A DNA stretch of 7,028 nt from Nitrososphaerales archaeon (GTDB lineage Archaea; Thermoproteota; Nitrososphaeria; Nitrososphaerales; Gagatemarchaeaceae): contig JASHUK010000137.1 of NCBI GenBank assembly GCA_030040055.1, positions 1 through 7,028 on the forward strand. Direction: 5' to 3'. The notes beneath the pieces were generated by a model. That model did no database searches and was not told the origin of the DNA. It worked only from the letters and a program-made list of their open reading frames with translations. The stretch's first letter is position 1. Each line of letters opens with the position of its first letter. A program made the translations under genes and the position numbers. Below are positions 1 through 5,406 of this stretch, one piece after another.

Positions 1-1
1 G

Positions 2-34
2 CTGGACGAGATCGGCGGCGGTTTCCCCACCTAA
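2..34 (+). CDS. Possible C-terminal tail of a plus-strand gene (partial)
   Basis: The frame starting at base 2 reads LDEIGGGFPT and then TAA at 32-34, with the gene continuing off the left edge. Codons are mostly G/C-ending, as in the other genes here, and the stop lies 18 bases before the convergent stop of the next gene, a tight packing also seen at 4060-4069. A run of five T (56-60) follows and could serve as an archaeal oligo-T terminator. Eleven codons are too few to identify a family or to be sure this is coding. Confidence 0.3.
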   Translation: MDEIGGGFPT

Positions 35-52
35 GGGTCGGGAAGCCCCTGC

Positions 53-1183
53 CTATTTTTCGATGGACGACCTGAGTTCCTTTCGCACGGCTTCCTTGAT
101 GCCCTTGAGGTCCAGCCTCCACGCGCCGCGCTGCCACATCTCGTACGGGATGGTGAACGACGACGCTTCGTTGGTCTTGACTGTCTCCATCTCCACGCTA
201 GAGCCTAGCTCTCCGAGCTCGTCGTTGAGGTATCCAAGGAGCGGCATCATGTCTGCCAGTGGGACGTACAGGCTGGCGACGTAGGTCCCATCCCGCAGGA
301 GGTCCTCCTCCCACAGAAAGGGTATCTTGCTGACAGCGGCCTGGACTCTCTTCAGCCCGGTCGCGTCTGCAGGGTGGAACGTCAGCCGGGCGAGGGCGAC
401 CGAGTGCGCCAGCGTCTTGCTCGTATCCTGGGTCCAGCGAACGAAGTAGGAGCTGACGAGCTTCATCGCGATGACGTGGGCCCTGTAGTGGTACTCGAGG
501 GTCCGGTCGTTGATCTTCAGGTTCCTCGCGACCGCCGTGATGTGCTGCATCGAGTCCCTCTGGAGCTCCTTCAGTATCAGGAGGTCGTACTCGTCCTCGA
601 GGTGGTTGAGGACCTTCTGCCCAGCCGGGAGCGGCCTTGCCGGAGCGCCGCCGAGCTGGTTCCACGGGATCTGCCACCTCCCGGAGCGGAAGTCGAAGTA
701 GTCAGGGCTCATAGTCAGATGCCGGCTGACGGCCGCCTCCTGCACGCTGTAGTCTGTGAGGATGCCTTCTCTCTTCAGCCAGCCGAACAGCGACTCGTGC
801 TCCTGCTGCATGCCGTCCGGGACACCGAAGCGGGCTACGTAGTGGCCGCTCGGCACGACCTTGCCATAATAGTTGAGGTAGCCCTTCTTGTTGAGAAGCC
901 TGAAGAGCGCGGGCGCCTTCCTGTAGTGCAGCGGAGCGAACTGGAACGTGCCCCAGGACATGCTCAGCCCGAGCTTCTGGTAGTCGACTTCGGCGTGGAA
1001 CCGCAGGCCCAGCCTGCTGAACCGCTTCCGGAACTTGTACCTGACGGTCTCCGGGTGGACCTTGGTCCTCCGGGATATCTCGGCGATGTTCCGAGGGCCG
1101 ACCTGTCCGACGGCCTCGATTATCCGAGCCTCGACGTCTCCCCTGCCCCTCGCGAACTTCTCGACCGCTTCTGGCTTGACCAA
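53..1183 (-). CDS. Two-HTH Lrp/AsnC-like transcriptional regulator (tandem HTH + alpha/beta units)
   Basis: Predicted cytoplasmic DNA-binding protein of 376 residues. A first winged-HTH-like segment lies at about residues 17-65 (core IAEISRRTKVHPETVRYKF). It is followed by an alternating beta/alpha region at about 75-155 that resembles a ligand-sensing or dimerising domain of Lrp proteins. A second HTH-like segment lies at about 197-245 (ITAVARNLKINDRTLEYHY), followed by another alpha/beta region at about 255-335. Lrp proteins are usually near 150 residues with one HTH, so this looks like a fused or duplicated architecture. The ligand and targets cannot be read from sequence. The start is TTG at 1183; no Shine-Dalgarno is present, and a TATA-like AACTTAACT (1211-1219) sits about 30 bases upstream, consistent with a leaderless or near-leaderless message. 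It has its own promoter 95 bases after the mntR stop, so it need not be co-transcribed. Family assignment is by motif reading only. Confidence 0.85.
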   Translation of the reverse strand: MVKPEAVEKFARGRGDVEARIIEAVGQVGPRNIAEISRRTKVHPETVRYKFRKRFSRLGLRFHAEVDYQKLGLSMSWGTFQFAPLHYRKAPALFRLLNKKGYLNYYGKVVPSGHYVARFGVPDGMQQEHESLFGWLKREGILTDYSVQEAAVSRHLTMSPDYFDFRSGRWQIPWNQLGGAPARPLPAGQKVLNHLEDEYDLLILKELQRDSMQHITAVARNLKINDRTLEYHYRAHVIAMKLVSSYFVRWTQDTSKTLAHSVALARLTFHPADATGLKRVQAAVSKIPFLWEEDLLRDGTYVASLYVPLADMMPLLGYLNDELGELGSSVEMETVKTNEASSFTIPYEMWQRGAWRLDLKGIKEAVRKELRSSIEK

Positions 1184-1210
1184 GCTAGCTTCCGCCCGAT
1201 TTTTGCCTCT

Positions 1211-1229
1211 AGTTAAGTTTGGTTTAACA
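1211..1229 (-). promoter_or_regulatory. TATA-like promoter with overlapping inverted repeat upstream of the two-HTH regulator
   Basis: On the minus strand this reads GTTAAACCAAACTTAACT. The AACTTAACT part is the best TATA-like element before the TTG at 1183 and has suitable spacing for a start site near 1185-1190. GTTAA and TTAAC (1212-1216 and 1224-1228) form a short inverted repeat with a 7-base spacer that overlaps the box, so it could be an autoregulatory operator. The arms are only 5 bases, so chance occurrence is quite possible. Confidence 0.35.
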
Positions 1230-1278
1230 CGGCCTAAGCATAGCGATTTGCTGATTTACGTCACCGATGGGCTGCCGC

Positions 1279-1683
1279 TCAGTCCTTCATCGCTTCACGG
1301 ACCCCTTCCAAGTAGCGGGGGTTCCTCCTGAGAAACTCCACGAGTCTCTCCAGGCGTCCGACCGTGACGGGGTGTAGGTGGTGCTCCATCCCCTCGGTGT
1401 CCTCGTAGGCCACGTCGCCCACGACGCCCAACATCGAAAGGAACTCGAAGATGGTTTCATGCCTCCTTATGACAGACCGCGCCACCTTCGTCCCCTGGTC
1501 GGTCAGTCGCATCCCACGGTACCTCTCGTGGACGAGGTAGCCCTCCTTTGCCAGCCGGGCCACCATGCCGGAGACCGTCGGCGGCCTGACGCCCAGCCTC
1601 TCGGAGATGTCGGCCGCGCTGATGTACCCCTTCTCTTGGTTGAGGTTGTATATTGCCTCCAGATAGTCCTCAAGCCGCGACAT
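1279..1683 (-). CDS. mntR: MntR-type manganese-responsive repressor (DtxR family)
   Basis: Metal-activated DNA-binding repressor expected to shut off Mn uptake when Mn is plentiful. From the ATG at 1683 it is 134 residues, close to Bacillus subtilis MntR (142) and lacking the C-terminal SH3-like domain of DtxR/IdeR. The N-terminal winged HTH spans about residues 3-62 (EDYLEAIYNL; ADISERLGVRPPTVSGMV; YRGMRLTDQG). The metal-site residues of MntR all appear present by motif alignment: D6 and E9 in EDYLEAIY, H75 in RRHE, and E97, E100 and H101 in DTEGMEHHL. An Asp at the position of D6, where DtxR/IdeR have Met, is the hallmark of Mn-type members. The frame stays open upstream to a TTG at 1713, which would add ten residues and lie close to the predicted transcription start. 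The ATG fits the family N-terminus better. Divergent from the NRAMP transporter at 1866, its probable target. Confidence 0.9.
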   Translation of the reverse strand: MSRLEDYLEAIYNLNQEKGYISAADISERLGVRPPTVSGMVARLAKEGYLVHERYRGMRLTDQGTKVARSVIRRHETIFEFLSMLGVVGDVAYEDTEGMEHHLHPVTVGRLERLVEFLRRNPRYLEGVREAMKD

Positions 1684-1741
1684 ATCGCGGGTGCGCTGGG
1701 CTGCCGTTACCAAGTCGACGGGTGCCAGGCGATAGCCAATC

Positions 1742-1750
1742 GATAAAAGC
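1742..1750 (-). promoter_or_regulatory. TATA-like promoter element of mntR
   Basis: The minus strand reads GCTTTTATCG across 1741-1750, the most AT-rich, TATA-like stretch upstream of mntR. Spacing predicts a transcription start near 1716-1722. That gives either an almost leaderless TTG at 1713 or a leader of about 35 bases to the ATG at 1683. No Shine-Dalgarno precedes either start. Confidence 0.45.
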
Positions 1751-1812
1751 GTTCCTGAGAGGGCGAGATGTCCTGGATTCGGCAGGTCTAATCGTCTGTC
1801 ACCCCACTAATC

Positions 1813-1832
1813 AGGTTAGGTAGACCTAACCT
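1813..1832. promoter_or_regulatory. Probable MntR/DtxR-family operator (9-2-9 inverted repeat)
   Basis: AGGTTAGGTAGACCTAACCT is a perfect inverted repeat: AGGTTAGGT and ACCTAACCT separated by AG. It shares the words TTAGG, AGGTTAG and CTAACCT with DtxR/IdeR-type iron boxes (consensus TTAGGTTAGGCTAACCTAA), but the half-sites are spaced differently. It lies in the 150-base region between mntR and the NRAMP gene, and its right arm abuts and slightly overlaps the transporter TATA box (1831-1838). A bound repressor there would block TBP/TFB. The inference that MntR binds here is from family, position and symmetry, not from binding data. Confidence 0.8.
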
Positions 1833-1840
1833 ATATAGGG
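1831..1840 (+). promoter_or_regulatory. TATA box of the NRAMP transporter gene
   Basis: CTATATAGGG is the clearest archaeal TATA box in the window. Its centre near 1834-1835 predicts transcription starting around 1860-1862, a few bases before the TTG at 1866. Its first bases are the last bases of the palindrome at 1813-1832, which links promoter and operator physically. Confidence 0.75.
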
Positions 1841-1865
1841 GCGACTAAGGGCCGCCCACGAGAGA

Positions 1866-3164
1866 TTGGCCCAGCCGGCAGGTGAAGAACGGCGGCAGGC
1901 GGCAGCGGGGGTGTCTGAAGGAGCCGAGATACTCAGGAGGAAGGGGCTGTCGTCGTATCTGAGGTGGTTCGGCCCGGCGATAGTCGCGGCGGTCGCTTAC
2001 ATAGACCCCGGGAACTTCGGGACTGACATCCAGTCGGGTGCGCAGTACGGGTACGTCCTGCTCTGGTCGGTCCTCCTGGCCAACCTCATGGGCATGCTCC
2101 TGCAGTACCTCTCAGGGAAGTTAGGCCTGGCGACAGGGAAGTCACTTGCGGAGCACGTCCGGGATAGCCTAGGGACACGGGCCAGGATCGTACCGTACTG
2201 GCTCGGGAGCGAGGTCTTCGCGGTGTTCACCGACCTTGCGGAGTTTCTCGGCGTGACCTCCGCGGTCTACCTTCTTTCGGGAGGGACGATCCCGCTGATC
2301 GTCGCCTCGTGGATATCGGCCTTCGACGTCATCGTGGTCTTCGCGCTCGCAGGCAGGAGGTTCAGGAGGGTAGAGCTGATGATAACCATGCTCGTCTTCG
2401 GCGTCGGCCTCGGCTACGTCTACGAAATCTTCGTGACCAGGCCGGACCCGGCATCGGTGGCGAGGGGGCTGCTGGTTCCGACGCTAACGAACGGCGGGCA
2501 GCTATTCTTGGTGGTCGGGATAATCGGGGCCACGGTCATGCCCCACGTCCTTGTGCTGCACTCCTCCCTGACGAAGGCGAAGGCCGAGGGGATGGACATC
2601 GAACAGAGAAAGAGGCTGCTGAGGCTCCACCGGTGGGACACGATCCTGAACCTGACCATCGCCGGGCTCGTCAACATGGCGATACTGATGATGGCTGCCG
2701 CGGCGTTCTTCGTAGTCGGGCTGAGCCCTGCCACAGTCAACGGCGCGTACATGACCCTGGTGCCGCTCTTCGGGCTCGCGGCCGGCGTGGTGTTCGCCCT
2801 GACGCTGCTCTTCTCTGGCTGGTCCTCGTCGACCGTAGGGGTGCTGGCAGGCCAGGCGATACTCGAAGGGCTTCTGGGGTCCAAGGTGAATCCGTGGTTC
2901 AGGAGGATAATCATCAGGGTGATCAACGTCGTGCCCACCAGCTTCGCCCTCGCCCTGGGCTACAACCCTCTGGCGCTGCTCGTCTACAGCCAGGTCGTCC
3001 TGAGCCTCCTGATACCCCTGCCTCTCATCCCCCTGATCTACTACACGGCCAAGAGGAGCTTCATGGGGGACCTCGTGAACAGGCACAGCATTACGTTCCT
3101 AGCGGTCGTCACCGCGGGGACCATCATCGCCCTGAACGTCGTCCTGATCGCCACCTCCCTGTAG
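1866..3164 (+). CDS. mntH: NRAMP-family Mn2+/Fe2+ transporter (MntH-like)
   Basis: Proton-coupled divalent-metal importer of the cytoplasmic membrane. The 432-residue protein has about eleven hydrophobic segments, the usual NRAMP core. TM1 carries the metal-binding DPGN motif (D47, N50 in AYIDPGNFGTD). TM6 carries the GATVMPH motif, with M225 as the thioether metal ligand and H227 as the conserved histidine, followed by VLVLHSSL. FTDLAEFLG (about 121-129) matches another conserved NRAMP block. The TM6 Met ligand points to transition metals such as Mn or Fe. The reading frame opens with TTG at 1866, five or so bases after the predicted transcription start; GTG at 1911 is an alternative that loses only polar residues. 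No Shine-Dalgarno is seen. The divergent MntR-type regulator and the operator-like palindrome in its promoter indicate Mn-dependent repression. The SDR gene follows 97 bases downstream on the same strand. Confidence 0.95.
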   Translation: MAQPAGEERRQAAAGVSEGAEILRRKGLSSYLRWFGPAIVAAVAYIDPGNFGTDIQSGAQYGYVLLWSVLLANLMGMLLQYLSGKLGLATGKSLAEHVRDSLGTRARIVPYWLGSEVFAVFTDLAEFLGVTSAVYLLSGGTIPLIVASWISAFDVIVVFALAGRRFRRVELMITMLVFGVGLGYVYEIFVTRPDPASVARGLLVPTLTNGGQLFLVVGIIGATVMPHVLVLHSSLTKAKAEGMDIEQRKRLLRLHRWDTILNLTIAGLVNMAILMMAAAAFFVVGLSPATVNGAYMTLVPLFGLAAGVVFALTLLFSGWSSSTVGVLAGQAILEGLLGSKVNPWFRRIIIRVINVVPTSFALALGYNPLALLVYSQVVLSLLIPLPLIPLIYYTAKRSFMGDLVNRHSITFLAVVTAGTIIALNVVLIATSL

Positions 3165-3247
3165 CCGGACGGCATCTGACCCAGGGTGACCGCGTCCCGG
3201 ACAGGGCGCCGAACCGGCGGGCCTCCAAACGTTGAAAGCCGGCGGGC

Positions 3248-3254
3248 GGGAGGG
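3248..3254 (+). promoter_or_regulatory. Ribosome binding site that fixes the SDR start
   Basis: GGGAGGG ends seven bases before the ATG at 3262 and is the only convincing Shine-Dalgarno in the window. It favours the ATG over the in-frame TTG at 3232, which has none. No good TATA box is seen in the preceding 97-base gap, so this gene may be translated from the upstream transporter transcript. Confidence 0.65.
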
Positions 3255-3261
3255 TTGCACC

Positions 3262-4059
3262 ATGGCTGGGAGGGTCGTGGTGATCACAGGGGCGAGCAGC
3301 GGCATCGGGGCGGCGTTGGCCGTCCAGCTGGGGGCGCAGAGGGACCGCCTCGTCCTGGGCGCCAGGAGGGAACGAGAGCTCAAGGACGTCGCGTCGCGCT
3401 CGGGGGAAGCCCTGGCCGTGGTCGCGGACGTCACCAGGAGGGGCGACGTGGACCGCCTCAGGGACTCTGCGATCGACAGGTTCGGGCAGATAGACGTCTG
3501 GGTCAACAACGCCGGGCGCGGCATAAACAGGCACGTCGCCGACCTCAGCGACGATGACGTGCACGACATCATCCAGACGGTGCTGATGTCGGCCCTGTAC
3601 GGGATGCAGTCGGTGCTTCCACACTTCAAGGAACGCGGGCGGGGGCACATCATCAACGTCTCCTCGCTCCTCGGGCGGGTGCCTGTCACCACGCACCGCT
3701 CGATATACAGCGCCGCGAAGAGCGCGCTCAACGTGCTGAGCGCGAACCTCAGGATGGACTTGAAGGCCGAGTATCCCGGCATCAACGTCTCGGTCGTACT
3801 TCCCGGAATCGTCGACACCCCCTTCCACGACATCGCAGGCCCTCCCCTCCCGGCGAGGGCCGGAGGACAGCTCGGTCAGACAAGGATCGAGTCGGCGGAA
3901 GAGGTGGCTGCGAAGGTCGCCTCCTTGATTGACTCGCCAGTCCCCGAGCTCTACACCAACCCGGGGGCGCGCGACTTCGTGGAGAGCTACTTCAGGGACG
4001 TGGGCGCCTTCGAGGAGGAGTTCTCCAGAAGGGCGCAGCGCCGTCCCGCGACGAGATGA
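3262..4059 (+). CDS. Classical short-chain dehydrogenase/reductase (SDR)
   Basis: Cytoplasmic NAD(P)-dependent oxidoreductase of 265 residues, the usual classical SDR length. The Rossmann nucleotide motif is TGASSGIG at residues 9-16. ARRER (34-38) after the second strand puts Arg where the adenosine phosphate of NADP would sit, so NADP(H) is likely. D56-V57 contacts adenine, NNAG is at 82-85, the catalytic serine is in NVSS (S134/S135), and YSAAK gives catalytic Y149 and K153. PGIVDTPF (181-188) matches the usual substrate-loop lead-in. The substrate cannot be predicted. Residues after about 240 are charged and lack a known motif. The ATG is chosen because of the Shine-Dalgarno at 3248-3254; an in-frame TTG at 3232 would add ten residues. 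It lies downstream of mntH on the same strand and converges on the channel gene with only ten bases between stops. No functional link to Mn transport is evident beyond possible co-transcription. Confidence 0.93.
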   Translation: MAGRVVVITGASSGIGAALAVQLGAQRDRLVLGARRERELKDVASRSGEALAVVADVTRRGDVDRLRDSAIDRFGQIDVWVNNAGRGINRHVADLSDDDVHDIIQTVLMSALYGMQSVLPHFKERGRGHIINVSSLLGRVPVTTHRSIYSAAKSALNVLSANLRMDLKAEYPGINVSVVLPGIVDTPFHDIAGPPLPARAGGQLGQTRIESAEEVAAKVASLIDSPVPELYTNPGARDFVESYFRDVGAFEEEFSRRAQRRPATR

Positions 4060-4069
4060 CCCCTCGGCG

Positions 4070-5170
4070 CTAGACGGCCTTCGCTTCCTCTTCGAGCTCG
4101 TGGAGGCTTGAGGGGTCCCCCAGCACCAGGACCGTGTCTCCCTCCTTGATCGTGAAGCCGGGGTCGAATATCTCCTTTATCACTTGGTCGTCTCTTACCA
4201 CCCCTATCACCATAGCCAGCTTGGCGACCTCCTGCATCCCTTTCCCTATCAGCTTAGATGTCTTGAACACTGAGAACTGGGCTATCTCCTTGGTCCCGAT
4301 CCGCTCGGAGAAGACCACGCCGACCAGGTCCTTGGTCACCGCCGACAGCGCGAGCAGATGACCGACCGTGACCGAAGCAGGTATGACCACATCCGCGCCG
4401 GCGGTCTTCGCGGTGTCGACGAGGTTAACGTCGTTCACGACGCTGATGATCCTGATGTCAGGCCTTAGCTTCTTGGCGCTGAGGACCACCATCATGTTCT
4501 CCGGGTCCTCCGTATGAGAGACGATGAGGGTGCCCGCCCTGGCTATCCCCGCAGCCTCCAGCGCCTCGACGGAGTGTGCCTCGATCTCCTTCACCGCGAA
4601 GACCTCCTTGTCCAGGAGCGAGGCGTACAGCTCGGGGTTCCTCGTCACCACGACGTAGTCGAGGCCCAACTCCTCGAGCTTCTCGGCGACGTACTTCCCG
4701 AGGTGGCCGTAGCCCACCACTATCGTGTGCCCCTTCAGCCTGTCCATCATCCTCTTCTCGACTTCCCCCTTAGCCAACTCCCCGTTCACCACGCTTGAGA
4801 CAGTGCTCTGGACGATTGACGCCCCAGCCCCGACCGAAACCACTATCATGAGTATTAGAAGAATTGCCTCGCCGTGGTTGAGGGTGACGAAGTTTCCGTT
4901 GTTCGGGACATAGAGCCCTATCGTGGTGATCGTGGAGACCGAGGCCAAGAGGGCGCTCAGAGGCGGCAGCCCGTTGTAGTACGAGAACACGACCGAGCCC
5001 GACGCGAACATCAGGGCGAGCACGGCCAGCTGCCTGTAGGTGGCCCTCAGGAAAACCTTCGGGCCGTAGAATGCTTCGTAGAGAATGAAGCTGAGCCTCC
5101 TGCTCTCCCTCCTCGTCCTCCTCCGGGGGTCTTCTTCGAGGATCCGGTCTGACTTCTGCAACCTTGTCAA
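4070..5170 (-). CDS. Two-TM RCK (TrkA-N/TrkA-C) ion channel with non-canonical filter
   Basis: Membrane cation channel subunit, 366 residues, with MthK-like order. A basic cytoplasmic N-terminus (about 1-45) is followed by TM1 (about 46-65), a pore helix and filter (about 70-90), and TM2 (about 102-122). The RCK/TrkA-N Rossmann domain begins at HTIVVGYGHLG, with G153, G155 and G158. The TrkA-C-like domain covers about 293-362 (IAQFSVFKTSKLIGK to DTVLVLGD). The filter reads STITTIGLYVPNN: T82 T83 I84 G85 L86 Y87 stands where potassium channels have TVGYG, so the second glycine and the aromatic are displaced. After the second Rossmann strand, R177 occupies the region where NAD-binding RCK domains have an acidic residue, so NAD binding is doubtful. 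The frame has a stop 15 bases upstream, which limits the start to TTG at 5170 or TTG at 5161. The ATG at 5189 is out of frame. There is no Shine-Dalgarno; a weak TATA-like GTAAATG lies at about 5187-5193. The small ORF ending at 5190 is directly upstream. Confidence 0.9.
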   Translation of the reverse strand: MTRLQKSDRILEEDPRRRTRRESRRLSFILYEAFYGPKVFLRATYRQLAVLALMFASGSVVFSYYNGLPPLSALLASVSTITTIGLYVPNNGNFVTLNHGEAILLILMIVVSVGAGASIVQSTVSSVVNGELAKGEVEKRMMDRLKGHTIVVGYGHLGKYVAEKLEELGLDYVVVTRNPELYASLLDKEVFAVKEIEAHSVEALEAAGIARAGTLIVSHTEDPENMMVVLSAKKLRPDIRIISVVNDVNLVDTAKTAGADVVIPASVTVGHLLALSAVTKDLVGVVFSERIGTKEIAQFSVFKTSKLIGKGMQEVAKLAMVIGVVRDDQVIKEIFDPGFTIKEGDTVLVLGDPSSLHELEEEAKAV

Positions 5171-5189
5171 GCGCGGCGTCGCGGTTCAT

Positions 5190-5363
5190 TTACGCCTTTG
5201 CGCGCGAGCCGCCTCTTCCCGCCCCCAGCTCCCGGAGCACGCCCTCTGCGACCGCTTCGTAGTAGTGCCATCTCTTCTCGAAGCCGTCATACATCTTCGT
5301 GCTGCGGTCCCACACGGGGCTGCGCACCCCGCGCTGGGGCATGCCGCGGGCTTGGGTCGTCAC
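5190..5363 (-). CDS. Small hypothetical protein directly upstream of the channel
   Basis: Not recognised as a known family. From GTG at 5363 it encodes 57 residues; an in-frame ATG at 5342 would give 50. The stop TAA is at 5192-5190, twenty bases before the channel start, and the upstream secreted-protein gene stops at 5407. Evidence for coding is codon use: by hand count 49 of 57 codons end in G or C, like the neighbours. The protein also looks structured, with a soluble, aromatic-rich, probably helical centre (MYDGFEKRWHYYEAVAEGVL) and a basic Gly/Arg/Lys tail (GAGRGGSRAKA). It has no membrane segment, signal peptide or cysteine. The frame is open further upstream to a stop at 5433-5435 but without a usual start codon. 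No Shine-Dalgarno or convincing TATA box is seen, so the start is uncertain. Its position between two co-directional genes suggests co-transcription with the channel; a channel-related role is only a guess. Confidence 0.65.
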   Translation of the reverse strand: MTTQARGMPQRGVRSPVWDRSTKMYDGFEKRWHYYEAVAEGVLRELGAGRGGSRAKA

Positions 5364-5406
5364 CCCGTTCTTGTCGAAACCGTCTCCTCGGCTGTCCGTG
5401 TAGCGT

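Noticed and set aside
374..1216. Long plus-strand open frame of 280 codons opposite the two-HTH regulator
   Set aside because: It is antisense to a frame with recognisable HTH segments. Its translation is rich in Arg, Pro, Glu and Val with no domain-like pattern, the usual by-product of high-GC coding DNA.
1784..1790. AGGTCTA as a second MntR half-site 30 bases upstream of the main operator
   Set aside because: Only seven bases match the operator core (reverse complement TAGACCT) and there is no partner arm, so chance is the simplest explanation.
2309..3235. Plus-strand open frame of 308 codons inside and past the NRAMP gene
   Set aside because: It is the +2 frame of the transporter; the product is Arg/Gly/His-rich with no motifs, while the NRAMP frame has DPGN, MPH and eleven hydrophobic segments.
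3214..3247. Direct repeat CCGGCGGGC (3214-3222 and 3239-3247) before the SDR
   Set aside because: Nine GC-only bases recur easily in this high-GC sequence, and the second copy runs into the ribosome binding site, so no separate role is supported.
3099..3833. Minus-strand frames of about 240 codons opposite the SDR
   Set aside because: They are antisense to a gene with all classical SDR motifs; their translations are low-complexity and cross the intergenic region without promoter or ribosome site.
4770..5189. ATG-initiated frame directly after the small-ORF stop (TAAATG), 139 codons
   Set aside because: The ATG is tempting because it abuts a stop codon, but the frame is +1 to the channel, the product is charged with no motif, and the channel frame is clearly coding from TTG 5170. 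It is not needed to explain the channel start.
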